The notes beneath the pieces are model-generated. The model was not told the DNA's origin. It did not search any database and saw nothing but the letters and a program-made list of their open reading frames with translations. The position numbers and the translations under genes were made by a program. Shown here in pieces: positions 28,422 through 36,578 of a stretch of DNA of 64,000 nt (positions are counted from its first letter, which is position 1; the number at the start of each line of letters is the position of its first letter). This DNA comes from an uncultured Collinsella sp. (GTDB lineage: Bacteria; Actinomycetota; Coriobacteriia; Coriobacteriales; Coriobacteriaceae): NCBI GenBank assembly GCA_934668345.1, contig CAKUNE010000004.1:84651-148650 (forward strand), written 5' to 3'.

Positions 28422-28720
28422 GATGGCTCCTTTACGTGCGGCCGCACGCCGAGCTGCAAGGGCAGCCGGAGCACGGCGGGACTTTCAAACTCAAAAATCG
28501 TACCACGGCGCGCGGCGAGAGAGCGGGGCGGACGTGTTACCTCAGTCGATATACATGTCCTGGAGCGTGATACGCCCCCAGGATTATGCAAAGTTGAATA
28601 ATTCGCATCTGCATAATATTGAAAGCTAAATCTCGTAGAGCCGGAATCCGACATTTAATGCGTACCACTAAATGGCTAAATGCCGAGCCACTACTCGAGG
28701 CGGCACGCATGACGGCGGGG

Positions 28721-28726
28721 TATAAT
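28721..28726 (+). promoter_or_regulatory. Candidate -10 box for the 28761 gene
   Basis: A consensus TATAAT lies 34 bases before the ATG at 28761. No clear -35 is visible at the right distance. The remaining bases between 28422 and 28760 hold nothing else recognisable. Confidence 0.4.
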
Positions 28727-28760
28727 TTGATTGCCATAGATAGCAATTTGGAGGTGCCCC

Positions 28761-29270
28761 ATGAACGCCCCCGACGCGCTCCAAAACATCCGCTCAAAAC
28801 ACCCCGTTGCATATTTGGTTCTCTATCTCTTTGTCGGCTGGGCATTGCTGGTTGTCATCACCCATGCTATAGCCTTTGGAGCAGAACTGCTGATAGCCAG
28901 CTCGGACCAGCCCATCGTCAAATGGGAGACGACCGATAAGTGCACCGACGGAACCCGAACCGTTTACTACAACAGCCCGTCCCTCTACCAAGAGTTCAAG
29001 GTCAAGATAAAGGACTTCAAGATTGTCGATGCCGAACCGGGCTCTTTATTGACAATCGGAGCAACCGTCAACGCCGAGCAAGTCGAATACACGGACAGCC
29101 ATGCGGCGTATCGTATCGACCTCAGCATCCTAGGCCGACCGTCACGCACCTGTCTGCTCGAATGCGATATACGCGGCACCACGTTGCACATGTCCGAAAT
29201 ACAGATGCGCCCGGACAAAACCCCCAAAGAGCTGGGGATCCTAAGCCCGGCGAGCGACTCTCAACAGTAG
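28761..29270 (+). CDS. Membrane-anchored orphan protein in the dnaX-ybaB gap
   Basis: The 169-residue protein has one N-terminal membrane helix (about 17-46) and a small, probably extracellular beta-rich domain with a pair of Cys (61 region and CLLECDI). No family is recognisable. GGAGGTG precedes the ATG. It is on the opposite strand to dnaX and ybaB, and its 3' end overlaps the DUF4160 gene by 10 bp tail-to-tail, consistent with an inserted block. Confidence 0.7.
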   Translation: MNAPDALQNIRSKHPVAYLVLYLFVGWALLVVITHAIAFGAELLIASSDQPIVKWETTDKCTDGTRTVYYNSPSLYQEFKVKIKDFKIVDAEPGSLLTIGATVNAEQVEYTDSHAAYRIDLSILGRPSRTCLLECDIRGTTLHMSEIQMRPDKTPKELGILSPASDSQQ

Positions 29271-29533
29271 AACGATAGCCCGCCAGTTGTTTCTTTCCAA
29301 CGTTTGCAAATCAGCGCATGGTTAGATGAAACAAACTGCATGATATCGCGTAAATCCCGAGCAGGAATATCGCCCTTGTTATGGGCCAGCTTGCATCCGC
29401 CGGAGCGGGTAAGCCATATCTTGGTTGCCTCGGCAGTGGGGCGCTTGACCGCAACGTGAACATGGACAGGTTCGCCGTTCTCCCCCGTCCAGAAGAAGAT
29501 GATGTACGGCCCGAGTCGAAACAGGCTAGGCAT
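29261..29533 (-). CDS. DUF4160-family protein
   Basis: The 90-residue protein fits DUF4160: MPSLFRLGPYIIFFW, then a VHVHV metal-like pair and a C-terminal FVSSNHALICKRW. Members usually sit beside a small partner gene, and toxin-antitoxin roles have been proposed for such pairs; this is not proven here. The ATG at 29533 overlaps the upstream 86-residue gene by 8 bp, so the two are coupled. The longer upstream frame is out of keeping with the family. Confidence 0.75.
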   Translation of the reverse strand: MPSLFRLGPYIIFFWTGENGEPVHVHVAVKRPTAEATKIWLTRSGGCKLAHNKGDIPARDLRDIMQFVSSNHALICKRWKETTGGLSFYC

Positions 29534-29786
29534 AGACTCGTCCGCCTTCGTAGGCAAAACGCAGGATGAGCGGGGCATTGTTACGCACGAAATCATCGAG
29601 TTCTTTGAGGTCTGCTTCGCTAAAGCCCTCGTGTGACACCCAATTGAATGCCGGCAAGATACACTCCGCCGTGTCAAAACCCCAATCGCGCGGGCGCTCC
29701 ACAACAACCTTCACCGTGTTGTCCTCCCGGACTTCGGAATACGAAACCTGCGTATCGTCCTCAAGGCGGACATATTCCCACATCAT
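29526..29786 (-). CDS. Small partner protein of the DUF4160 gene
   Basis: The 86-residue acidic protein has an N-terminal beta-rich half (EYVRLEDDTQVSYSEV, VKVVVERPRDW) and a helical C-terminal half with SEADLKELDDFVRNNA. It overlaps the DUF4160 gene by 8 bp. The pairing resembles DUF2442/DUF4160 modules, but I cannot assign it to DUF2442 with certainty. The start is one of two adjacent ATG codons; CGGAGCGAG lies upstream. It begins 54 bp after dnaX and may be read from the dnaX promoter. Confidence 0.65.
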   Translation of the reverse strand: MMWEYVRLEDDTQVSYSEVREDNTVKVVVERPRDWGFDTAECILPAFNWVSHEGFSEADLKELDDFVRNNAPLILRFAYEGGRVYA

Positions 29787-29840
29787 AAGCTCGCTCCGTT
29801 CAAAGGGTTCTCTTCTTGAGCAGTATACCCGCCTGCGCAG

Positions 29841-32315
29841 CTACTCCACCGGTTTGAAGATGGTGGCCTGACCGAAGACGCTGCGGATGAGGTCTTTGGC
29901 CTCGTCCTCGGTCTGCGGGATGCTCGGGGCTGCGCCCTGATGGCCGAAGGGGCTGCCCGCACCGGGGTTGGACTCCCAGGGAGCCGCGGGGGCGTCGTCG
30001 CTTGCGGGGGCCGCGGGTGCCTCCGCAGCGGGCTTGGGCGCGGACGCCGTGGCCGGCACGTCGAACGGAGGCAGATCGTCCCCGCTCGCATCGCCAGCGA
30101 AGCCGCCGACCATAGCGTCGTCGTAGGGCACCTGCTCGGATTCCCACGGTGCAGACTGCGCAGACGGCTGAGCCTTGGGAGCGGACGCGCGCTCGGGCGC
30201 TCGGGGTGCGGGCTCGGTCGGGAGCTTGCCCGTGGCAGGAGCGCCAGCGGGGTTGTCGGAGCGCAGCCAGGGGGCTTTGCCCAGGTCGGATGACTTGGGC
30301 GCAGGCGCGGCGGCGGGCTTGGGCGCGGGGACCGGAGCAGCTTGTTTGGGCGCAGCGGGTTCAGGCGCCGACGGGGTCGGTGCCGCTACCGGTGCCGCTT
30401 TTGGCTGCGTCGCGCTGACGCTCGAGGATGCAGGGGCCGCCGAGGACACGGGTTGCGGGTCCGCAGATGCCGCAGCCCGCGCAGATGGAGAATGCTCCTC
30501 ATGTTGAGGAGCCGGCGTGCCACCTCCATCCAGGACGTAGTCGACGGTGCGACGACCGAAGACCGCGCAGACCGTCGGCAGGACCACCGACTGCGTATCG
30601 GCGCGACCGAGCATCTTGATGGCAAAAGTCGAACCCGCGGGGAACGAGACCGTGAGCTTGGAGCCGTCGTCGGCCGTGGCGCGGGCGTTGAGCAAAAGCC
30701 CTGCGTAGGAAGCCTGACGCGCCTTGACACGCTCGACAACCTCGGCCCATTTGCGCTGCAGCTCTCCGGCATCCTCGACCGCGGGCGTCTCGGCAGCACC
30801 GGCGGCGGCAACCTGGGCGGCATTGTTGGACTGGGGCTTAGGTGCCGGAGCGGTGGCAGGCGCGGGAGCCGGGGCAGCGGCGGGCTGGGGCGCGGACGCC
30901 GCAGACTTGGACGCCGGTGCGGACGCAGCACGAGACGCCGGCTGAGCCGCCGGAGCGGCAGCACCACGGTCCCAAGGCATTCCGCCCTGATGCGCGGACG
31001 TAGCAGCGGGGGCAGTGGATGCCGCCGGAGCGGCAGCACGGGCGCCCGAAATGAGCGTCGGCTGCTGGGCAGCAGCGGGTACGGATGCTACAGGCGCGGC
31101 GGCCTGAGCAGCAGCCACGCTCGCCGGCACGGCGCCGTTGGCAACCATGGCCTCCAGGCGTGCCACGCGCTCGGCCAATGCCTCAATCGTTATATCAGCC
31201 TCGGGGCGTGCCAGACGCGTGCAGGCAATCTCGAGCACCAGGCGCACGTCGCTCGCGCCCCTCATCTCCAGTGCGGCATCGTCGAGCACTGTCAGCACAC
31301 GGGCCAGGCGGTCGGCAGGATGCTCGCCAAAGGCAGCGGCCTCGGCAGCAAGCGCCTCGGCCTGCTCAGAGCCGCCCTCAAACAGCTCGGCGCGGGCACC
31401 GGCAACGCAGGCAACGTACACGTCACGCACATGCGCCACCAGGTCGCGCGTCAGCTCCAGCAGGTCGTTTCCTTCCTCGACCTGCGCACGAATCAGTCCA
31501 TAGAGCTCGGCAACATCGCGATCGGCAATGGCGCGGGAAAACTCGCCCAGAATCTGGTCCGAAACCTCGCCTAAAAGCGAGCGGGCGTCGTCCGCATGCA
31601 CAGTACCGTTACCAAAGACGCTCAGCTGCTCCAGCGTGGACAATGCGTCGCGCATGCCGCCCTTGGCATGGCGCGCCACGATAGCCAGCGCCTCGTCGTC
31701 GTAATCGAAGCCCTCCTGCTCGCACACGTATGCCAGGCGATGCTCAATATCCTCGTTGCCGATGCGATGGAAATCGAAACGCTGGCAGCGCGAGAGGATG
31801 GTCTCCAGAATCTTTTGCGGGTCGGTGGTGCACAGCACAAAGATCACGTGTGCCGGCGGCTCCTCGAGCGTCTTGAGCAGCGCGTTGAACGCCGCCGTCG
31901 TGAGCATGTGGACCTCGTCGATGATATAGATCTTGTACTTGCCACGCACCGGGGCAAAGTTGACGGAGTTGATGATCTCCTCGCGCACGTTGTCCACGCC
32001 GGTACGGCTTGCGGCATCGAGCTCGTAGACATCGGGGTGGTTGCCCTCGGCAATGAGCTCGCACTCCTCACAGGTGCCGTCGGGCATGCAGCCGCTTGCA
32101 CCCTCGGCGCGCGCCGCCTCGGCATTGCGGCACAGCAGTGCCTTGGCCAGAATGCGCGCCATGGTGGTCTTGCCCGTGCCGCGCGGTCCGCAGAACAGGT
32201 AGGCGTGGGACAGGCGCCCCTCGGTGATGGCGTGCTCGAGCGTCGAGACGATATGCTGCTGGCCCACCACGGAGTCGAAGGTGAGCGGGCGATACTTTCG
32301 GTACAACGATTCCAT
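29841..32315 (-). CDS. dnaX: DNA polymerase III subunit gamma/tau
   Basis: The 824-residue clamp-loader ATPase begins MESLYRKYRPLTFDSVVGQ, with Walker A GPRGTGKT (43-50), a zinc-binding cysteine cluster (about 62-85), Walker B YIIDEVHML and the SRC motif (LSRCQRFDF). The AAA+ part and collar end near 370. The remaining 450 residues are long Ala/Pro linkers around one folded block (about 500-590, starting ELQRKWAEVVERV) and a conserved C-terminal end, matching a tau-like tail. I see no need for a frameshift product. The ATG at 32315 has GGGGGAG upstream; 158 extra upstream codons are non-coding. Confidence 0.96.
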   Translation of the reverse strand: MESLYRKYRPLTFDSVVGQQHIVSTLEHAITEGRLSHAYLFCGPRGTGKTTMARILAKALLCRNAEAARAEGASGCMPDGTCEECELIAEGNHPDVYELDAASRTGVDNVREEIINSVNFAPVRGKYKIYIIDEVHMLTTAAFNALLKTLEEPPAHVIFVLCTTDPQKILETILSRCQRFDFHRIGNEDIEHRLAYVCEQEGFDYDDEALAIVARHAKGGMRDALSTLEQLSVFGNGTVHADDARSLLGEVSDQILGEFSRAIADRDVAELYGLIRAQVEEGNDLLELTRDLVAHVRDVYVACVAGARAELFEGGSEQAEALAAEAAAFGEHPADRLARVLTVLDDAALEMRGASDVRLVLEIACTRLARPEADITIEALAERVARLEAMVANGAVPASVAAAQAAAPVASVPAAAQQPTLISGARAAAPAASTAPAATSAHQGGMPWDRGAAAPAAQPASRAASAPASKSAASAPQPAAAPAPAPATAPAPKPQSNNAAQVAAAGAAETPAVEDAGELQRKWAEVVERVKARQASYAGLLLNARATADDGSKLTVSFPAGSTFAIKMLGRADTQSVVLPTVCAVFGRRTVDYVLDGGGTPAPQHEEHSPSARAAASADPQPVSSAAPASSSVSATQPKAAPVAAPTPSAPEPAAPKQAAPVPAPKPAAAPAPKSSDLGKAPWLRSDNPAGAPATGKLPTEPAPRAPERASAPKAQPSAQSAPWESEQVPYDDAMVGGFAGDASGDDLPPFDVPATASAPKPAAEAPAAPASDDAPAAPWESNPGAGSPFGHQGAAPSIPQTEDEAKDLIRSVFGQATIFKPVE

Positions 32316-32330
32316 GGGTGCTCCCCCGGG

Positions 32331-32336
32331 TATACT
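32331..32336 (+). promoter_or_regulatory. Candidate -10 box for the 32431 gene
   Basis: TATACT lies on the plus strand about 95 bases before the ATG at 32431, in the region divergent from dnaX. The -35 side is weak. Confidence 0.3.
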
Positions 32337-32430
32337 GAGTCTTGTTGCCGCGACGGCCATGCGGTCGCACGGCATACTGCATTCATAATAACCCGTACGG
32401 CGAGCCCGCCGCGATAGGAGTCCAAAGAGC

Positions 32431-33147
32431 ATGGCAGACGCAGAGAGCAACCTCGTTCCCTCCGAAGCAGCCGACCAGGTCGAGGTCGCGCTCGAGAAGC
32501 AGGCCGCAGCCGACGACGGCATCCTGTACCTCAACGAGTACCAGTACGAAAACGACCTGGTCACCGACTTCGCCCGTCTGGTCGCCTCGCCCAGGCGTCG
32601 CGGCTCGCTGTATGTCGCCGCGGCAATTGCCGCGCTCATCGGCATCGGCATGCTGCTGGCCGGCGGCAACTGGATCAAGTTTGGCATCGTGCTGATCGTG
32701 TTCGGCACCTTTTTGGCCTGGTGGAGCAAAAACCTGCACCACACCCTCGCCCGCGACTTTATCGACGCCGTCGAGGCCGACGAGTCCATGGGTGGCCGCT
32801 ATCGCCGCGTCGCCGCCAACGAGGACGGCCTGATGGTTTGGGGCAAGAGCGGCAAGTCGCAGTTCTTCCCGTTTGAAAAGCTCGACCACGTGCTCGACGG
32901 CGAGCGCATCTTTGTGGCCATGTTCGCCGACCAGGGTGTGACGATCCCCAAGGACACCTTCGTCCGTGGCGATGCCGAGCAGTTTGGCTCCTTCCTTAAG
33001 GCGCGCATCAACAAAAAACTCCGCATCGAGACCAAACGCAAGAAGATGAAGGCCGAGAAGGCCGCCGCCGAGGCCAAGCAGGGCGACAAGCCCCAGGAGA
33101 CCAAAGGCAAGCAGCGCAAGCAGAAGAAGAACAAGAAGAAGCGCTAA
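32431..33147 (+). CDS. YcxB-like membrane protein
   Basis: The 238-residue protein has an acidic N-terminus, two close membrane helices (about 60-78 and 82-101) and a cytoplasmic domain with FPFEKLDHVLDGERIFVAMF, like YcxB-type proteins. The last 40 residues are almost all Lys, Glu, Gln and Ala, ending in a run of lysines that may contact nucleic acid or membrane. Function is unknown. It is divergent from dnaX and lies 144 bp before the kinase operon, with that operon's likely promoter in between. Confidence 0.65.
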   Translation: MADAESNLVPSEAADQVEVALEKQAAADDGILYLNEYQYENDLVTDFARLVASPRRRGSLYVAAAIAALIGIGMLLAGGNWIKFGIVLIVFGTFLAWWSKNLHHTLARDFIDAVEADESMGGRYRRVAANEDGLMVWGKSGKSQFFPFEKLDHVLDGERIFVAMFADQGVTIPKDTFVRGDAEQFGSFLKARINKKLRIETKRKKMKAEKAAAEAKQGDKPQETKGKQRKQKKNKKKR

Positions 33148-33202
33148 GACCAAACCAGACAGACAGCCTCGCATCCCGCTATCCTCCCCATGCACCCGAG
33201 CG

Positions 33203-33211
33203 TGCTACACT
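33203..33211 (+). promoter_or_regulatory. Extended -10 promoter of the kinase/cell-wall operon
   Basis: TGCTACACT matches an extended -10 element (TGn plus TACACT) and lies about 80 bases before the kinase ATG at 33292. No other good promoter precedes the six-gene run. Confidence 0.45.
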
Positions 33212-33291
33212 AGCAGCATCTATGCCACCGCGAATGGCTCGGCCCCACGCCCGCCGCTCGCAAACGAACTTTAAACGCACGAGGGTTGGCC

Positions 33292-35145
33292 ATGCCGCTT
33301 TTCTCGCAACATACCGCCCGGTTCTCGCCGGACGTTCCTTTGGAGGGCACCAGCTCTCGCGAGCTGCTCAAGCGGTACCAGCCGCTCGAGACACTTGCGA
33401 CCGGCGGTTTTGGCTCCATCGAGATTTGCCGCGACACGCACCTGCGCCGCCGCGTCGCCATTAAGCGCATCCCCCTTATCAACGGCGCCGGCATGCCCGC
33501 CAGCGACATCATGGATGTCCTGCGCGAGGCGCACACTGCCGCCATGCTTCAACATCCCAATATCGTGCAGGTCATCGACTTTACGCATGACACCGCCTAT
33601 GCCTACCTGGTCATGGAGTATGTCGACGGTATGTCGCTGGCCGAGTTTTTGCATCGCGTGGACGGCCACTCGCTCACCTTTGACGAGGCCGCGGCCATTG
33701 CCGATGCCCTGGGCCAGGCGCTCACCTTCGCCCATAGCAATGGCGTACTCCACCTGGACATTAAGCCCGCCAACGTGCTCATCGACCACTCGGGCAATGT
33801 AAAGCTCACCGACTTTGGCATGGCGCGACTGTCGTCCGCCGGTGGCTTTGGCGGCTCGCGCGGCGGCACCATCGGCTACATGCCGCCCGAGCAGCTCGAT
33901 ATCGAGACCGGCACGGTCGACGAACGCGCCGATGTCTTTGCCCTTGCCTGCGTTATCTATGAGGGCTTGTGCGGCAGCGCCCCCTTTATAGCGGCCACGC
34001 CCGCCGACTCGCTCGACCGCATCATCGGCGGCGCCACCTATCCCAGCGAGCTGATACCACACTTTCCCCCGGGAGCCGAGGCCGCGCTCATGAGCGCGCT
34101 CTCCCCCATGCCGCAGGACCGCCCCAACAGCATCGAGGCATTTTGCGACCAACTCCTTGCCGGTCTGGGCAGCGTGCGCGAGGGCCGTCGCAGTCTGGAG
34201 CAAATGGTTGGCGAGCTTTCGGATGACGAGCAGGAGCTCAACGATATCGAGCCGTCGTACTACGAGGACGACGCCATCGAGGTCGATCCCGCGCTCGGCT
34301 GGGCGGGCACGCGCTGGAGCCATGCGCGCAACTACACCATGCACGCTATCTCGGCGCTAACGTGCGGCACCTTTAGCTTTTTGCTGATGCAAACGGCCGG
34401 GGTCGCGGCGCTTCCCGGCCTGGTCATTGCGGCTATCGCGATCGGAGCGGCGGCTGGCCTGGCCCCCCAGATCGGCTCGGCCATCTCGGCTGTGGGCTTT
34501 TTGGTGCTCATGGCCAACGCCACCATGCAGGCGCAGGGCATCCTGTCGATGTTGCCCGTCGCGGTGATCTTTGCCGCTGCCATGTCCGGTTGGTGGATCG
34601 CCTGGGGTCGCACCGAGGCTGCCGCGAGCGCCGCGCTTACCTGTGCACTCGCGCTTGGCTGTCTGACTGGCAATACCTTCCTGGCAGCTGGGGTCGCCGC
34701 CGGCGTCGCGTCATTTTGGCTCGGCCCGGCAAGCGCCGCCGCGGCAACGGGCATGGGCGTGCTTTTTGCCCGTCTGGCCACGGTCGCGCTTTCAGCCGGA
34801 GGCGTGCTGGGGCTCGGTAACGTTGCCGCAGCGCTGGAAGACCCGCTCCTTTGGGCTGCCTTTGTGCTGGTCGCGACAACTGCCGCGGCGTCATCTGCGC
34901 TGCTCAATGCCCATGCCAAGCGTGCTGACCAGGGCTCAAACCTTGCCGCAATCGCCGCCATCGCTGTCACCGGCATCGGCTGCGCAGCGGCATCCTGTCT
35001 TGCACACCATATGGAAATTGCCAGCCTTGCAGCCGCGGTCGCCGCCAAGGCGGCAGTTGCGGGAACCCTATCCTCTATAATTGTTGGGATATGCCTATAT
35101 TTGCTCGGATACCAAAGAACCTATACGGAGAGTGATCTTTCGTGA
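33292..35145 (+). CDS. Ser/Thr protein kinase with large membrane domain, HLD variant
   Basis: The 617-residue protein has a Hanks-type kinase domain (about 30-290) with GGFGSIEI, Lys58 in VAIKRI, LHLDIKPANVL (His154, Leu155, Asp156), Asp174 in TDFGMAR and MPPE. The usual HRD arginine is leucine. The C-terminal 270 residues are about eight hydrophobic helices rich in Ala and Gly. No PASTA repeat is present. The ATG at 33292 follows GAGGG. It overlaps the FhaA-like gene by 4 bp and opens the operon. The HLD change suggests activity that does not need activation-loop phosphorylation; that is inference. Confidence 0.92.
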   Translation: MPLFSQHTARFSPDVPLEGTSSRELLKRYQPLETLATGGFGSIEICRDTHLRRRVAIKRIPLINGAGMPASDIMDVLREAHTAAMLQHPNIVQVIDFTHDTAYAYLVMEYVDGMSLAEFLHRVDGHSLTFDEAAAIADALGQALTFAHSNGVLHLDIKPANVLIDHSGNVKLTDFGMARLSSAGGFGGSRGGTIGYMPPEQLDIETGTVDERADVFALACVIYEGLCGSAPFIAATPADSLDRIIGGATYPSELIPHFPPGAEAALMSALSPMPQDRPNSIEAFCDQLLAGLGSVREGRRSLEQMVGELSDDEQELNDIEPSYYEDDAIEVDPALGWAGTRWSHARNYTMHAISALTCGTFSFLLMQTAGVAALPGLVIAAIAIGAAAGLAPQIGSAISAVGFLVLMANATMQAQGILSMLPVAVIFAAAMSGWWIAWGRTEAAASAALTCALALGCLTGNTFLAAGVAAGVASFWLGPASAAAATGMGVLFARLATVALSAGGVLGLGNVAAALEDPLLWAAFVLVATTAAASSALLNAHAKRADQGSNLAAIAAIAVTGIGCAAASCLAHHMEIASLAAAVAAKAAVAGTLSSIIVGICLYLLGYQRTYTESDLS

Positions 35146-36155
35146 ACTTCCTGAACATCTTCGAGGACCACGTGGCCGGCATCTTCGGTGCCACCCGTGC
35201 CCCGTTCTCCTTTAAGAAGCTTGCCAAGCAGGCCGCTCGCGACATGGAGGATCAGACTCTGGTGATTAACGGCGTCAACACGGCGCCGGCACTCTATACC
35301 ATCCTGATCGCCGCCGACGACGATCCCATGCTCGCCCCGTTCTACCCCGAGCTTTCGCGCGAGGTCCGCGAGTTTGTGAAGGCGCAGGCCGAAAAGCGCC
35401 GCTATGTCTTTGTCGGCGAGCCCCTCGTGCGCTTTATGATCGATCCGCAGCTGCGCGCCGGCAAGTTCTCGGTCTTTGCCGAGAACGTCGATGCCCCCAC
35501 GCTCGGCCGCCTGTACGAAGAAGAGCGCGCCTATCAAAACGGCCTGGGCCAGAACAACTCCGCGGTAAGCCGTGCCGCCAGCGCCCCGCGCGCCGGCCAG
35601 CAGCAGTTTGCTGCCCCGCAGCAGCAGCGCCCCGCCGCCATGCCCCAGCAGCAGCCGACGCCTCGCGCCGCCACTCCTGACCCGCTTGCCACGGCAGACC
35701 CCTTCGCGCCTAGCGTCCCCGACCCCGCCGCCGCGCCCATCCCGGTGCCGCAGACCATCTCGCGCGACGCGCTTGCCGGCATGGGCGGAGCCGCCGCGAC
35801 CGGTGCCGCCGTGGGCCTAGGCGCCGCAGCCGGCATCGCCTCCAACATGGCGAGCACTCGCGCCCCGCAGCGCCCGCTCGCCCAGCTCGTCGACGTCGTG
35901 AGCGGCGAGAGCCATAGCATCACCTCCGCACAGGTGACCATCGGTCGCGAGCGCTCAGTTTCCGACATTGCCCTGCGCGACCCCAACGTGTCGCGCCGCC
36001 ACGCCCAGCTCACCTTTACGGGCTCGGATTGGTCGATCGAGGACCTCAATTCCACCAACGGCACACTCGTCAACAACCGCCGCATTACGCGCTGCCCGCT
36101 GCGCAACGGCGATCTGCTGACGTTTGGCCTGAGCACCTTTGAATTTAGGGGATAG
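35142..36155 (+). CDS. fhaA: FhaA-like protein (DUF3662 plus FHA)
   Basis: The 337-residue protein starts with a DUF3662 domain (about 1-130, MNFLNIFEDHVAGIFG), continues with a long Pro/Gln/Ala linker and ends with an FHA domain (about 250-335) with RDPNVSRRHAQL and DLNSTNGTLVNN. This is the FhaA architecture seen next to PknA/PknB in Actinobacteria, where FhaA binds phosphorylated MviN and other cell-wall proteins. It starts with GTG, overlapping the kinase stop by 4 bp, so expression is coupled. Confidence 0.93.
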   Translation: MNFLNIFEDHVAGIFGATRAPFSFKKLAKQAARDMEDQTLVINGVNTAPALYTILIAADDDPMLAPFYPELSREVREFVKAQAEKRRYVFVGEPLVRFMIDPQLRAGKFSVFAENVDAPTLGRLYEEERAYQNGLGQNNSAVSRAASAPRAGQQQFAAPQQQRPAAMPQQQPTPRAATPDPLATADPFAPSVPDPAAAPIPVPQTISRDALAGMGGAAATGAAVGLGAAAGIASNMASTRAPQRPLAQLVDVVSGESHSITSAQVTIGRERSVSDIALRDPNVSRRHAQLTFTGSDWSIEDLNSTNGTLVNNRRITRCPLRNGDLLTFGLSTFEFRG

Positions 36156-36161
36156 TCGCTT

Positions 36162-36578
36162 ATGAACATCGATATCGTCCTTTTTGCAGGCCGCATCGTC
36201 CTGGTCGCCCTGCTCTATATCTTCCTGTTCGCCGTCATGAAGACCGGCGTGGGGCTTGTGCGCGGACAGCGCCGCGACTCGGCTATCTGGACGATCGATG
36301 TGGACAAGGGTCCGCGCGGTATCCGCGGCATCCACGTAGATATGCTCGGCCCCGTCATCGTCGGTCGCTCGCCATCTTCGGACATCTGCATCAACGAACC
36401 ATTCGTCTCGGCCTCGCATGCGCGTTTTTCGCTGCAGGGCCCGGCGCTCATCATCGAGGACCTCAACTCGCTTAACGGCACGCTCGTCAACGGCCGCCAG
36501 CTTGTGGAGCCCGCAACGCTGCGCGAGGGCGACGAAGTCCAGATCGGCGATGTGGTCATGAAGGTGAACCGTCGATGA
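36162..36578 (+). CDS. fhaB: FhaB-like membrane-anchored FHA protein
   Basis: The 138-residue protein has an N-terminal membrane helix (about 7-27), then an FHA domain with VGRSPSSDICINEP, VSASHARF and DLNSLNGTLVNG. This matches FhaB (FipA) of actinobacterial kinase operons, a phosphothreonine-binding adaptor at the membrane linked to septal or polar peptidoglycan synthesis. It starts six bases after fhaA and overlaps the phosphatase gene by 4 bp. Confidence 0.92.
   Translation: MNIDIVLFAGRIVLVALLYIFLFAVMKTGVGLVRGQRRDSAIWTIDVDKGPRGIRGIHVDMLGPVIVGRSPSSDICINEPFVSASHARFSLQGPALIIEDLNSLNGTLVNGRQLVEPATLREGDEVQIGDVVMKVNRR

Noticed and set aside
32316..32789. 158-codon N-terminal extension of DnaX
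   Set aside because: The conserved DnaX N-terminus starts at the ATG at 32315 with a good Shine-Dalgarno, and the extension overlaps the divergent gene at 32431.
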